A stretch of DNA of 64,000 bases from Glandiceps talaboti (GCF_964340395.1 NC_135566.1:334001-398000); one strand, 5' to 3'; positions 47,201 through 58,800 are shown, counted from the first letter of the stretch. The notes: generated by a model from the letters alone, not told the origin. Numbers and translations are program-made.

Positions 47201-48388
47201 TGACTGTAGTCAGACGTTGGTGGAATTTTTAATTAAATCTCATGCTCATAACCTGAAATGAATTAACATTACCGTGAATTTAATTGCAGGACCGTACAGT
47301 TGAAAGCATTCAAAGCAAGGTAAATACAATAGCTGAGCATGCCAGACAACTAGCATATGACTCTACCTATATGTCACCATTTGCAGAACATGCAAGAGAG
47401 AATGGATTGGACTTTACAGGTAAGGCTCACATCTCAAGTGAATTGTTGTGAAAATTATTTCAAGTCTAGCAGTCTTAGAGTGAAGTGAAACCATTGGAGA
47501 CACTTAGAGTTTAGATTAGAATGTTTCGTTATATCTGTATGTAAACTGTCAATAAATGTCCCAGAATAGCTAAATCTACTGTGATATGAATTGTAACCAT
47601 TCCATACAGAATCATGGCAATTCTGTGGTTACCTGGCAACAAATCGTTACAACTCACTGTTGATGGTATCTAGCTATGTGCAATGATAGCTTCCACCACT
47701 TCAGCTATGTTTGTACATAATTAGCATAATCATGATAGTCAAATAGTTAGCATGACTGGTATATATTATCTCAGTCTACATGTACCATATGGTGGTCTGA
47801 GATAATATGTAGGTTACCTGGTTAGCCATTGCCACTTGTATTTATTAATGAATAACTAGTCATTGGGCAAGATTACAATCACCACTGTGCTTAAGTCAAC
47901 CCAGCTGTACAAGTGGGAACCTGGTAGGACAGAGGACAGCTTTAATCCTATTTACCTCACACACTCATGAATAATCACATGCCAATGTGTTGCATGTATG
48001 ACAATAAAGTATGTGAATCTGAATGCTGCAGACATTGTATACCTCCTAGGGAATTTAGGTTTAGAAGCTATCCATGCCAGTAACTCAAAGCCATGGATAG
48101 CCTATAGACTATAGGGAGTTGAGAAAGTATAAAGTTCCATTGTGCTGTTATAGCTCTATGCAATGAGTACTAATAATTGTACAGTGCTTTGCCTTGCAGA
48201 GATTAGCAGTATGGAAATACCTTATGTTTAAAACTCTAGTCAGAGCTTTGCCTTGTAGAGATAAGTTGTATTGACATATCCTTTATTTTTTAAACTCTAA
48301 CAAATTGTCTTTCTTGTTTATTTTTACAGGTGGTAAGCCAGACGATATAACAGTATTATTGTCTACAGTTGAATGTTATGACGAGTGA
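28813..48388 (+). CDS. PPTC7: PPTC7-type mitochondrial PP2C phosphatase (6 exons)
   Basis: Exons 28813-29053, 39763-39942, 40435-40630, 44088-44211, 47290-47419 and 48330-48388 join in frame (930 nt, 309 residues; the human protein is about 304). The family is a Mg/Mn-dependent Ser/Thr phosphatase of the mitochondrion, linked to mitochondrial protein dephosphorylation and control of mitophagy. The N terminus [20 protein letters not shown] is Arg-rich and lacks acidic residues, fitting a targeting sequence. Signatures in order: VTASCGF, GDDACF (65-70), [19 protein letters not shown] (from 81), [20 protein letters not shown] (about 159-172), [28 protein letters not shown] (226-236), [11 protein letters not shown] and [12 protein letters not shown] (from 291). 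Acidic metal-site candidates D84, D228 and D296 are intact. Intron 1 is 10.7 kb. The gene body looks CpG-poor. Confidence 0.96.
29514..29552. mobile_element. 25-bp hairpin insertion with 7-bp target duplication
   Basis: catggaagt and acttccatg flank a 7-nt loop (29521-29545), and ctagcgt is repeated exactly on both sides. The second copy of this region (61434-61445) has a single ctagcgt and no hairpin, which gives a clean empty site. Confidence 0.8.
29694..29739. mobile_element. 32-bp hairpin insertion with 7-bp target duplication
   Basis: Two perfect 12-bp arms, ctcagaccacta and tagtggtctgag, surround an 8-nt loop (29701-29732). tttacat is duplicated exactly on both sides. The second copy near 61582 lacks it. 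Confidence 0.8.
30058..33000. other. PPTC7 intron 1, left part
   Basis: AT-rich, CpG-poor DNA with many acatgta and tacatgtac words. I see no exon, known repeat or transposon. A small palindrome around cttaattgcttaag is near 32710. Confidence 0.5.
32880..33345 (-). CDS. Possible small minus-strand gene inside PPTC7 intron 1
   Basis: On the minus strand an acceptor (tatttttcag) opens an exon at 33048 that reads 40 codons to TGA (32927-32929), ending [17 protein letters not shown]. An AATAAA follows 38 nt later (plus-strand tttatt, 32884-32889). Upstream, atgagagctg with donor gtaaat near 33313 could supply the start, giving 43 residues. Another acceptor-led exon (33125-33213, [19 protein letters not shown]) is possible but does not fit a single simple model. 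No family is recognised. Confidence 0.25.
33340..34330. other. CpG-richer island within PPTC7 intron 1
   Basis: CpG dinucleotides are visibly commoner here (cacgttgacgcggcggccacgg) than in the surrounding intron. This could mark an unmethylated promoter. No coding gene is clear. Confidence 0.4.
36190..36700 (+). repeat. Tandem repeat of about 155 bp, 3 units
   Basis: Units share aagccataactcagacatgc, then ttgaacagatctcattcaaa and tatgacatacatgtgcatat, ending tggctgcctggcagccattt. One unit also occurs at 56757-56890 inside the gypsy fossil. The same cccaatcatag..ggac/gct..tcattctcaatgactt tail follows both. Confidence 0.9.
36701..39020. other. PPTC7 intron 1, right part
   Basis: No exon is seen. 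From 37696 to about 38990 the sequence is repeated at 62103 to about 63405. A (GGTT)n run lies at about 38493-38514. Confidence 0.6.
39028..39251. mobile_element. Nested palindromic insertions
   Basis: Outer arms gagagatcttcat (39028-39040) and atgaagatctctc (39239-39251) enclose two insertions. A 25-bp hairpin (39075-39099, catagaagt...acttccatg) is followed by a 116-bp palindromic MITE (39103-39218) with arms of about 55 bp and the 10-bp duplication ttccatgccc (39093-39102, 39219-39228). Confidence 0.82.
39763..39942 (+). CDS. PPTC7: PPTC7 exon 2
   Basis: 60 codons, phase 1-1, with [19 protein letters not shown] and [14 protein letters not shown]. It carries the first metal-binding Asp-Gly motif. 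Confidence 0.97.
40435..40630 (+). CDS. PPTC7: PPTC7 exon 3
   Basis: It encodes [20 protein letters not shown], then [20 protein letters not shown] and [12 protein letters not shown]. It is nearly invariant in the family. Phase 1 in, 2 out. Confidence 0.97.
40804..41000. repeat. 28-bp minisatellite, about 7 copies
   Basis: Unit gatgtggggtaaccctgtct plus tcaagtaa. Nearly identical copies in PPTC7 intron 3. Confidence 0.96.
41195..41298. repeat. (TCA)n microsatellite
   Basis: About 100 bp of tca/atc trinucleotide. The poly-His open frame across it is an artefact. Confidence 0.97.
41300..43480. other. PPTC7 intron 3
   Basis: AT-rich intron with no recognised exon, transposon or structured repeat. 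Confidence 0.5.
43488..43830 (+). mobile_element. Old tRNA-derived SINE, same family as 27455-27750
   Basis: Head ggcggttagctcatatgccc, then tctgggttcaaacac (box B-like), a tgagtttgattaa stretch, and the body block gtttccctagagtactctgg. Order and spacing match the 27-kb copy; the sequence is more diverged. Confidence 0.75.
44088..44211 (+). CDS. PPTC7: PPTC7 exon 4
   Basis: It encodes [17 protein letters not shown] and [10 protein letters not shown]228 is a predicted metal ligand. Phase 2 in, 0 out. Confidence 0.97.
45016..45397. mobile_element. Non-autonomous DNA transposon, imperfect TIRs of about 36 bp
   Basis: The left end ttaggcctagaaaaaaagtt, then tggttccggttac, corresponds to the complement of the right end (taagacctaataaaaacaat, then tggttctgattac). 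It is 382 bp with no ORF and lies in PPTC7 intron 4. Confidence 0.65.
46012..46374 (+). mobile_element. 3' fragment of an L2/CR1-like LINE
   Basis: The frames decode to [17 protein letters not shown] and, in another frame, [16 protein letters not shown] and TFKKDLK, which is the C-terminal tail of L2/CR1-like RTs. The fragment ends ggcactttataaattctt followed by (TGAT)n. It is frameshifted and old, and lies in PPTC7 intron 4. Confidence 0.85.
46605..46715. repeat. 33-bp minisatellite, about 3 copies
   Basis: Unit gaaacccagcataattacta plus actcagcttctgt. It lies in PPTC7 intron 4. Confidence 0.93.
47290..47419 (+). CDS. PPTC7: PPTC7 exon 5
   Basis: It encodes [20 protein letters not shown], then [20 protein letters not shown]. 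It is helical and matches the family's AYDPNYMSPFA segment. Phase 0 in, 1 out. Confidence 0.96.
47763..47808. other. 46-bp hairpin with perfect 12-bp arms
   Basis: atattatctcag and ctgagataatat flank a 22-nt loop in PPTC7 intron 5. No clear target duplication is seen, so its origin is open. A 10-bp-arm hairpin also lies at 48067-48101. Confidence 0.6.
48330..48388 (+). CDS. PPTC7: PPTC7 exon 6 and stop
   Basis: It encodes [19 protein letters not shown] then TGA (48386-48388). DDITV holds the last metal-site Asp. Confidence 0.96.
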
Positions 48389-50405
48389 AGTTTAAAGTGA
48401 AGAAGACAAATGTTGTTGCTGTTTTATCGTTTTTTATAAAGGAGTGTGATATTTACAGAAAAATGACGTAGCCAAAGTGTACATAATAGTGTATTTTATA
48501 CTTCCTTTGAAATCCTTTACATAGATATGATATAAGAAAATATATTATATTCGCTGTCAAGGTAGTTGTCATGTCCTGATTGGCTCACTTAATGAGATGT
48601 TTGCACTTGTGTATATTTAGGTCGTAGGCGGTATATTTAATTTTTGGCAAGATCTCAGGAAGTCATGTTGAAGTGCTGATGAAGTGGAGCTGTATCCAAT
48701 GTTTATTTGGGGTAAAAAGCTTTTAAACAGATTAAAACACAGACAGGGTTAAAATTGTGAACTTTGCTGAGTTGGAAAATATGTCATTGTTGGAAAATAT
48801 GTCATTGTTGTGTGTACAGTGAAGGTGATATGGTACTTGCAACTTATGTCACAACTTGTAGTGAGTCTGGTTTCGATATTTAGTTGAGCTGATGTTAGTC
48901 ATACGATATCAATTGTTACAACAGATGCTACTGGTTGGTTGGCAGGTGCAAGAGCTGTGCACTGCATACTTTGCATTTTGACTTCTAGCACTTTTGTAAA
49001 TGAAACCATCAAGAATACGCTAAGTGCACTTGTAGAATCCAGATGAATGTCCTGTTGTACAGATGTCTGGATGTGTCAGTGAAAGCTACAATATTTAAAT
49101 ATTTGACCTTTGACATCTGGTATGTCACAAGAGGGCAGTGTCCATTGAATTTGTGTATTCTCTCGGACTTTCATGATATGCAGTGTTCATAGCTTGGTGA
49201 GGTTTAGCAGTGAACAATATTTATATATGGACTATTGTGATTATTTGGCTCAGAAATGTTCAAAGCTTCATAACAGCGTTGAACAGAAAAAAAAATGTTA
49301 TTCTAAAGTTCTAAAAAAAAAAGGTGAATTATCTAGAAAATAAGTTTGTTTGGATCAAGAGTGCTTGTTGACCAATAACATGTGTTTACAGTGTGTGTGA
49401 ATATATTTCATGTATTTGTGACAATTTCATGAGATATGCATATGCCAAAAATGTTGTCAATGCAGTGATTTCATTGCAAGCTTGCCATAGTTCAACTTTT
49501 AAAGGGTGAATTAAAACATATATCTGGTACTGTTGTAAGTGCATTAGGAATGTTTTCAAACATGAAAAATGTGTTCTGTATTTGTTTGATGTGTGCATGT
49601 TGTCCAAAAAAGAAGTGTTTTAAGGTTTTTGGCAGATGACATTCAGTGGAACTCTCAGTCAGCCACGGCTGTTCATGGCTGAATATCTATGTTATGAATC
49701 AATCTCTGACATTCTCAAAAAGGTTGCATATTGCGAGCATTAAATAATATGCTCTTTACTAACCATTTCACCACTGGTATATCAATCTTTTACCATGGCT
49801 TCTATCAACACTTATTCAATCAAAAATGACACATTGGAATGACTGAATACTGATAGAGTACAGTTGTCTATAACTATATTACCGGTATATCTTTAATATG
49901 TACAAATATTATGCTAATTATACAAAAATGACACAAGTAGGAACAATAGCACAGATATGTAATACCAACCGAGGGTGTCAGTATATGCCATCTGCCAACA
50001 AGCCAATGTCACTTTCTGTTTAGAAAAGAATTGTGATGTACAAATGCAAAGCAACATTTTTCCTGGGTTTTTAAAACACACTTAATGTAGTAATGACAGT
50101 GTCAATGAGACACTAACTCCCCTGTGTGTGTGTATGTATGAGATGTTTATGTGAAATATTTCAGTGTTATTAACTTTGAATACAGATGTACATGTAGTTG
50201 TGTGGTTAAATTGTTTATGTTGTATCCCAGGACTCCTAGTAATGCTGCACTTGGTGCTCTATATGCCATTCAGTTGAAAATATCTTGTTTAAAAAAAAAC
50301 TTATTTATTGATAGAAAAATGAAATGTTTACAAAATTTTAAAACTGATTGTGACTACCTTACTGAATGAACTGTTATAGTGAGTGCTAGTAAATAATTTA
50401 CCATG
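48389..50405 (+). other. PPTC7 3' UTR or downstream flank
   Basis: No further coding exon is recognised. No AATAAA is close to the stop, so the UTR is probably long. Candidate signals occur much later (53024 and 54193). The true 3' end cannot be set from sequence alone. Confidence 0.4.
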
Positions 50406-50410
50406 TGTTA

Positions 50411-50803
50411 AAGTTTAGCCTACCTGTAGACTTGAAGGACTATCACTACTATGCTATTCCACTATCTTAAATGTCATTTTGATTTGTTGAATTTTCCCTG
50501 TCCTCTCATCTACTCTGACTCCTGCCCCAGCTGGTCTCGAATGGTATTCCACCATAGGCTGTGATTTGTTGAATACTAGTAAATAGTTAGATATTTAAAT
50601 CATGCAATCGGTAATTGTAAATTTGCCCTGTCTACCCACATATATCAAATTCTATCCAAAGTTATGTGTATGGCAGGGTTTTAATACCAGCTGGAAATAG
50701 GAGTCAGAATAGACTTGAGGACAAATGAAAAATATCAGGATAGCAGGATAGTGTAATAGTGATAGCCCTTCAAGTCTAGACTACAGGTAGGCTAGTTAAA
50801 CTT
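50411..50803. mobile_element. Long-TIR MITE of about 390 bp
   Basis: Left arm aagtttagcctacctgtaga, then cttgaagg; the right arm is its complement (ccttcaagtctagactacag, then gtaggctagttaaactt). The inner parts also pair (ctctgactcctgccccagctgg with ccagctggaaataggagtcag). The arms are about 130 bp. No ORF. Confidence 0.85.
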
Positions 50804-50999
50804 AAAGCTGGATTTTTGCTGGGGAGGGGGGTTTGTCATGTTTACTGTTAATTTGTATTATTTTATTTTTTCAATATTACTGAAATGCTTGTCTTTATCA
50901 GTCACGTAGCTGAAATATCAAGGATAAGGATTGAAATTATCCATTATTTTCCAAATCTTGATAAACTTGGCTAAACTGTTAACCTATAAATATGTAGCA

Positions 51000-51625
51000 T
51001 ATCCTCATCTTAACCTACAATCCAGTTGTGTAGGTATTCCACTCTCACTTTTCTCCTACCACACCAGCCAGTTGTGTAGGTATTCCACTCTCACTTTTCT
51101 CCTACCACACCAGCCAGTTGTGTAGGTATTCCACTCTCACTTTTCTCCTACCACACCTGGCATTTTGCTCTCACTTTTCTCCTACCACACCTGGCATTTT
51201 GCTAGAACAGTCGTATATTCCAACCTAAAATTAGATTACAATTTCTTGCAGTGATGTTGAATATGGTAATAATGTTTACATCATACAGCTCAACCCTCCA
51301 AGTTGGTTCTAAGCACATAGTGATGCTAGTGACGTCATCACACAGCGGGAAGAATTAAAAACCGAATAAGAATTTGCACCTGTTTTCTGGCCATAGTTTT
51401 ATTACAGAAGTGGGTCATAAGCAAGTGCTAGGCATGGTAGGGGAAAAGTGAGAGTAAAATACTGGGCTTGGTTGGGGGAAAGTGAGAGCAAAACAATAGA
51501 CTTGGTAGGGGAAAAGTGAGAATGAAATGCTTGGCTTGGTAGAGGAAAGTGAGAGTGAAATGCTAGGTATGGTAGAGGAAAAGTGAGAGTGAAATCCTCA
51601 CATGACTGGATTCTAGGCTAGTCCT
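51000..51625. mobile_element. Palindromic element whose arms are made of subrepeats
   Basis: The left arm has about five copies of a ctcacttttctcctaccaca-type unit, in part as a 46-bp minisatellite. The right arm (51427-51600) has five reverse-complement copies (tggtaggggaaaagtgagag). The arm ends aatccagttgtgtagg and cacatgactggatt also pair. Confidence 0.8.
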
Positions 51626-54403
51626 CACCTATGCCTGTCAACAGTTTCTCTAGTAACTATGGAAACACACAATTTGAAGTTGATTGATTTTAAATGATGT
51701 GCAGTTACATTAAAACAGAAAGAGACATCCCTTAACAACTTTTTCTGTCCATAAACTTGTAAAACATTGCTCACACAAGGTACATCTATATTGGGGTAAC
51801 AATTATTATTTCACATTAATCCGGCAATTTTTCTGTAGTTATTTTATCATGTCTATGGATCATTTTGATAAGATCTCACATGCTCATTTTCCCCTCAACT
51901 ACAAAAGTCACAGAAGATTTGAATGAATTAAAGATGTGACATATTATGGTGCATGGGTTGTGGATGTATTTTTCAGTGAGTATTCAGCAATGTATGTGTT
52001 TACATTTCCAAAACTTAGTTACATAGTAACAGTTGTCTTACACCAAAGATTAGGAAGGTTTCCTTAAAATTCATCTCATGTTCAGTAGATCTGTACAAAT
52101 ATGTTGTGTCTATATGCTGACAATTGTAACAGATCTCTCAGTGTCAGCATTGTGATATTTTGAAAGTTAGTGTTAAATAGACATCATTGATGAGTTCTAT
52201 CAGTTGTGACTTTGTTGTAGCCTATCTTTTTCAGGTAGGCTACAGTTAGGATAGCTGAAATAGTGTAGTAGCATTAGTCCTTCTGAATAATAGGTACGCT
52301 AACTTTGTGATCATGACACAGATCGGCAACTTAGACAGGCTAGGAAAAAACAGGAGAATGTAACAAAACTGTAAACTATTGCTGTCAAGATGGATTGCCA
52401 AAACTCTGTCTACAGTAAATCTTATTTTGTGACCATATTTCATTATATTTCAACAAGAGTAGTGTTTATCCATTGTTTGATACTATGTAATATAACTGAA
52501 TGACTGTTTTGTGTCTTAAGGTGCTAGCAATATTAACTGAAATGGATTTCATGTCTTCTTCAAATTAGCTGTAAGTTGGTTATTTTGTGGTGTGCTTGAC
52601 TTTCACATATACTTTAGGTGTGGTGGTACATGGTGTGAGGTTCTTTTGTGTTGATTTCCACAATGTTATGTCTTATTTCAAAATGTATGATGACAATTCA
52701 AATACTAAAATTTATGAATTTAGTCACAAAAATCATGCACTGTGCTATTTTTTTGTTGTCCTCTCCTCTGCTTTCTTATTCTGATAAGCCCCCACCAATT
52801 ATTGAATGAAGTTGATCCTGTGGACACCAATTCAATATAGCCATGAATTATTAGTCCAAGTCTCTAGATACAGACTCAGGATGTAGACACTCTACAAATT
52901 AAAGATGTATGTATACCCTTTAACTCTGGTGAAATGCCAAATGTGCATTGTATGAAAACCTAGACCATATTTAGAAGACAACCATTTTTCAACTTCTGTC
53001 ACAGTGAATATTAATTCTATTACAATAAACACCTATTTATGCAACTCCCCTATACATAATCCTGTGTACATTTTCACAGTGAACACTGTTACAATGTACA
53101 CTGTTTTATACAACAACCCCTATCTTGCATTTCTGATGGAGTATGTGCTTCACTATAATGAACTTTTACAACAACAACCCCCTCCCCCTTAGTATTAGTA
53201 TTGGTTGTTATTGTTACACTGTGGCCTCCCTATTTTGTATTAATGTAAGTATTTTGATAGCAGACAGAATAATGTGCAGATTATACTAATCACTTGTGAT
53301 AGCTTAACAGATTAGATTATCAACCCTTCTTCTGATTACATTATCAACCCTGACCTCTACCCTAATGAACCCTGGAAAGTAATAAACTCTTGTCTCAACT
53401 GACCAAAAAGTGTAACAAAGTTTTGTTCCATTTGCAGTGTTGATTGTATTGACTTAGTACACCTCAAGTAAGTACAGCCTTGTTGGAACACTAATGCTGT
53501 CAGCTGTGATTGCAATCATATTAAGTGAACATTAACCCTCTAAAGGTTATGCTATCCTATTTTTAGTATAATTGTAATATTTGTATAGATTTTCTAGAAG
53601 GCAATGGGTTATGGGATTCACTATTTTAATTTCACTGGTGTTTAGTTGTAATGCCACTCAAATTGAAACCCTTGTAGATGCTGTAAGGTTGTCCTAAACA
53701 CCTTAGTTTAGATGCTAGACTGTAGGGCTACTATGGGACACTGACTTCCAAAGTCATTCCTCACTGCTTAACCTAAAAGGTAGTGTTGTCCTTTGGTTCA
53801 GCCATCTTTGGAAACAGTCCAAGGTCTATACAAGACTAACACATTTTGTACCAATACATCTATCTGGTTATAGCTTGGGACCATAGGGGAACCATTTCAA
53901 GACAATATTTCTTTCCATGCAGGATAGAACTTTCCAGTTTGTTGTATTTCCTAGTATTAACAATTGTCATTTCAGTGTAAAAGTTGGTCATTTTGTCAAT
54001 GCAGGAAATTGTGTATCCACAGTTGTGTATATATTGCAGCCCCTACAGTGTATATCCACATACCATTGAAGGCATTTCCAAAATGGGAAGTTTATCAGCT
54101 CATTGTATGCCATATGTTGTATTATTTATAGTGTTCAATTTATGAGTGATATACCACAGTAAACATGAACTAATTGTACTCACCACTATAGCAATAAATT
54201 CTGAAACTTTGTCTTTTTTTTCTATTGCTTAACTGCCTGACATTCCCTAAAATAAAAATATAAAGTATATAAAATGTTTGTGTTACATGTTTGGTTTTTG
54301 TAATCTAATGAACTGAGTGTGAATATACCACATCAATGGACATAGTGAAATCAACAGAATGCAGTGGATATAGAAAGGTGTTGTCTTTTAGTGCACTGTG
54401 TGT
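51626..54403. other. Gene-poor stretch downstream of PPTC7
   Basis: AT-rich DNA with no recognised exon. A short hairpin (tgtagccta/taggctaca) is at 52216-52243. It could be distal 3' UTR of PPTC7. Confidence 0.4.
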
Positions 54404-54506
54404 TAGTCTGTAAGGTACACCATGATGGGTGCCCTCACACATCGGTCAACTCCTCTCATAGAGCAGGCTGGTGAGGGCAGAGTGACACAACATATCTTAC
54501 AGTCTA
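54404..54506. mobile_element. Palindromic MITE, family A, copy 3 (most complete)
   Basis: tagtctgtaaggtac on the left faces cttacagtcta on the right. The internal gccctcacacatcggtcaac and ggctggtgagggc pair as in the copy at 1926. Confidence 0.75.
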
Positions 54507-54671
54507 CATCTGTCAGTGACCAGACTAGAGCTTCTACTTAGCAAATTTATGGAGAGAGATTAAATGGAAGACGGTATATATCCCATGGTTAATATCAGAC
54601 GGTGCAAAATTAATAGAATTTAAGATATTTCTGAAGAGTTGCTAGAAAACTTGCTACTTATATCAGTGTTA

Positions 54672-55018
54672 CAATATTACTGGGTAGATATCAAGATTGT
54701 CTACTGTCAGTATACATTAAGACTACCTGAATATTGACACAGTAAGACTACCTGAATATTGACACTATTAATATTATACTGAGTAGATATCAAGATTCTC
54801 TAATGTCGGTATACAGTAAGACTACCTGAATATTGACACTATTAATATTATACTGGGTAGATATCTTACAAGATTGTCTACTGTCAGTATACTTTAAGAC
54901 GACCTGAATATTGACACTATTAATATTATACTGGGTAGATATCAAGATTGTCTAATGTCAGTATACAGTAACACTACCTGAATATTGACACTATTAATAT
55001 TATACTGGGTAGATATCA
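54672..55018. repeat. 74-bp minisatellite, about 4.5 copies
   Basis: Unit begins actacctgaatattgacact and continues attaatattatactgggtag, atatcaagattgtcta, ctgtcagtatac. One copy is internally shortened. Confidence 0.95.
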
Positions 55019-55809
55019 TAGCAATTTCAACAAACAGTATTACTGGTATACATGTGAGAATGTAAGAACAATTTTTCAAAAAAATTTTGACAGATTTTTG
55101 TCCCTGACATGTGTTTGAAAATGTTTGTCGTGGTCTGACAAGTGTCCTGGTTGGAGAGGTACGAGTAGGTTGAAAAGTACACTTGAACTTGTGCATAATT
55201 TCCCTGCCAAGATATTTTTTTCTCTAGCAGCAGTGGTCCATCTTTTTTTTCCATTACACACTCATATCCGGATTTTTTTTTCAAGCAACTCCAGTTGGCA
55301 TCTTTTTTTCCCCCGAAATCTTCCAGGCCCCCCCCCCCCCCCAGGATATCAAATGGTACACCCCTAATTAGCATACTGTTGTTTGACAAGATATGATATG
55401 TTGTACAGGGTGACTGAATCACCTTCACGTCTGATACACAAACGCAAATACAAATGATGAACACACAATTTAACATATTCACTTCAATATGAATTCACTA
55501 AAATCGACCTTTCGAAGTGAAAAGAAAATGAATTTACACTAAAGGCATGTCTTTTTCTATCTTTCAATTGTCAATAAATTTTGAATAGGCATTTGAAATA
55601 CACCTATTTGACATTTAATAAGTGTGCATTATGCAGCATTATAATTTCTAGTCAATTTCACCAGATATTGAAATCATGTGTCACATCATAGACTCTGTCT
55701 ATATATGGTCAAAGGTGTATTTTCATCTTTGCTCAAAAATCCACTGGAAGTAATTGCAACACATTGTTGTCAGCACTTAAGACTGATATAAATCTAACTT
55801 TGTGGTTAT

Positions 55810-58800
55810 GATTATAAGTGGGTTTGTGATGATTTTGGAACTACTTTATTGTTAACCCAAAGATACGTATACCAGTACTGAGTTATTAGTAGCCTTATCA
55901 CTGGCGTATTGATACATTAGAAGTTACATGTGCTTTTTCCGAACTATGGCGGACTGTAATAAAGTTGTAATGTTTAGTTCTAAGACGAAACCTCTCTGTG
56001 TTTTGTGTAAACCGTGTGATTTGGTATGAAAGCATCACATTTGGTGGCAGCTATAAGGGATTGATGTGGAAGGCGAGTGCCAACGTCAGTCAACAAACGG
56101 ACCCGAAGGAATTCAACTCTTCAGAGCAAGAGGCAAGTTGTGCAGTGGTAGAGTGTGCGGACGTCACAGGCTAGCAGCTAGCTGAAACCTGTACCTGAAA
56201 CCTAAATTGTGTTTAGTACTGTTGCAAGTCGCGGACTGTTTTCCCAGTGAACTGAGAGACTAGACTCAGCAAAGTGTAGTTTATTTGATACTTGACTTGA
56301 ATAAAAAAAATTATCTCTGCGTAAGTCGATATTAGAGACAGTTTTGCAAATTATTTTTGAGACATTGAGCTCTAGGTCATTTGGTTGCTAGGCAATGAGT
56401 ACATGGTGCTACTGAACATAAGTATATTTCAGGCCAGAGTGAACCATTTTCAAGTGTAACAAACTGAGTGAACTTTTCTGTATTTTTTTTAGTAAGCTTT
56501 ACTAATTAAACCATTCCATTTCAAGGCTGTTTCGGGTTTTGCTAATGTTGTGCATGTATACAAGTGAGCTTTTCATTGTTAATCAATTTAATTAATCACT
56601 ATATTGTTGCATGTACAGCTCTCCAGGTTTCTATTCCCATTTTGTACTTGAGTAAGCTTTAAGGGTGCACTTCATTAGAGGCAGGATGAGTGACAGTGAA
56701 AGACCAGCATGTGACCAGGAAGCCGCTGAGACACTTCTACAGCTTGGTACTGAATGAATATGCCATTTTGTTTGCGATTTTTCTATGTCCAAAGCCATAA
56801 CTCAGACATGCTTGAACAGATCTCATTCAAAGTTGGTATTAGGACAGTGTTCTATGACATACATGTGCATATCCATTTTCGTCGTGATACGATCCCCATA
56901 CCCGACCCATACTTTATTGTTGTAGGCATGTTCCATGTCCAACAAGCAGACACAACATATCTAAGTCTGTTTGATTTAGGTTCACAAGTGTTGTTGTGTG
57001 ATCAGAGTAGTGATATCAAGAAAATGACAACATCAACTGCTAGTTCCTTAAAACCCAATCATAGCGGGGCTATGTCATTCTCAATGACTTGTTCAAACCT
57101 TGTATCACCAGATTCTTACTTGGATGATCAGTATGTTAACATTGAATTTGCAGATGGCAACACTAAGCTACTACCATTGGCTGTCATCCATGTGGAATGT
57201 CAGTGCTACGAAGGTCCGATTTTGGCTGCTGTGTTAGACACCCTGCCAGAAGTTGTTTTGTTAGGAAATAATATCGAAGATACTGATGATGATGGTGATT
57301 TCTGGTGACCCGTAGACAGGCACAATTGCAATGACAACAGCATCATGAGGAATTAATTGATGTTCAGAAGACTGGTGTGCAGCCTAAGTCAGTCAGTACG
57401 AATGCAGATTCCCCATGTGAGCAAACCCAGTGTGATGAACCATACAGCAATAGTATTGATGGAAGTGTTGCCCGTAGTGACATGTCAGAGGGCATCACAC
57501 CCATACCGCATGATAGTTTACCTGTCTCACTTGAGCAAGGAGATAGTTTGACTGAAACAAGTGATGCTGTATTGAGACCTGAACAAGATTACTCATGTGA
57601 AGGAAGTAGATCACAGGCAGAGAGTGAGAGAGTGCTGAAGAACCACAGTCAGAAGGTGACTCTCTGAGTGAAGATGGTGAATCTTTTCAAAGCAAAGAGG
57701 TGACAGATGAAGATATCCCACATACAGAGGATATGATTGATGTGTTTGACATTGACCCTGCAGAAATGCGACGGCTACAGCAGAACTGTCCTACTTTATC
57801 TGGACCACGCAGATTGGCAGTTGCAGCTAGTCAAGTGACTATTGAAGATGTATGCTTCTATTGGAAAGATGGATTACTTTACAGGAAGTGGAAATCCAAG
57901 GTCAAGGATGGTAGAATATTAAACCAGTTGGTAGTGCCCAAACACTGTCGAGAAACTCTACTTCGTCTTTCCCATGACATACCATTGGCAGGTCATCTTG
58001 GAGTGGAGAAGACAAGGCGACGTTTGTTACAACACTATTTTTTTGGCCAGGAATCTTTCCAGATGTAGCAAGTTATTGCCGTACTTGTGAAGCATGCCAG
58101 AAAGCAGCAAATAGGAAAGCTGGTGTGAAAGCAAAGCTCATCCCTATGCCAGTGCTGGATGAGCCATTCCAACGGATTGCTATGGACATGATAGGTCCAT
58201 TACTATTGAACTATTTCCATGGCCCTCACCAGTAATGTTTTATCCGTTGCTTTCAGAGTTTGTGTATATATTTTTCTCTTCTGGTGGAATAAATTTCAAT
58301 TCAATTCAATTACCACGTACTGCACGTGGAAATCATTATGTGTTAATGATAATTGACTATGCAACTCGTTATCCTGAAGCGATACCTGTACCCACTTTGG
58401 AAGCTGAGAGGATAGCTGAGGAGCTGATTACTGTATACAGCCGTGTTGGAGTACCTAGAGAAATGCTGTCGGATCAAGGTACTAATTTCCTGTCACATTT
58501 GATGGAAGATTTGTGTAAATTGCTACACATTAAGAAGCTGAAAACAACGCTTCATCACCCTATGGCGAATGGCCTTGTTGAAAATTTCAATGGTACTTTG
58601 AAATCGATGCTAAAGAAGTATGCAGCAACACATCCAGACAGTTGGGACCGATATATTCCCTACTTGTTGTTTGCATATAGAGAAGTGCCTCAGCAGACTA
58701 CTGGCTTCTCTCCATTTGAACTTCTATATGGCCGACAAGTTAGAGGACCATTGGCTATTATGCGAGAGACATGGACTGGAGAGTTGAAGGCTGAGGAAAA

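Noticed and set aside
55027-55482. 151-codon minus-strand open frame
   Set aside because: It spans poly-T and poly-C tracts and part of the 74-bp minisatellite. No family similarity is seen.
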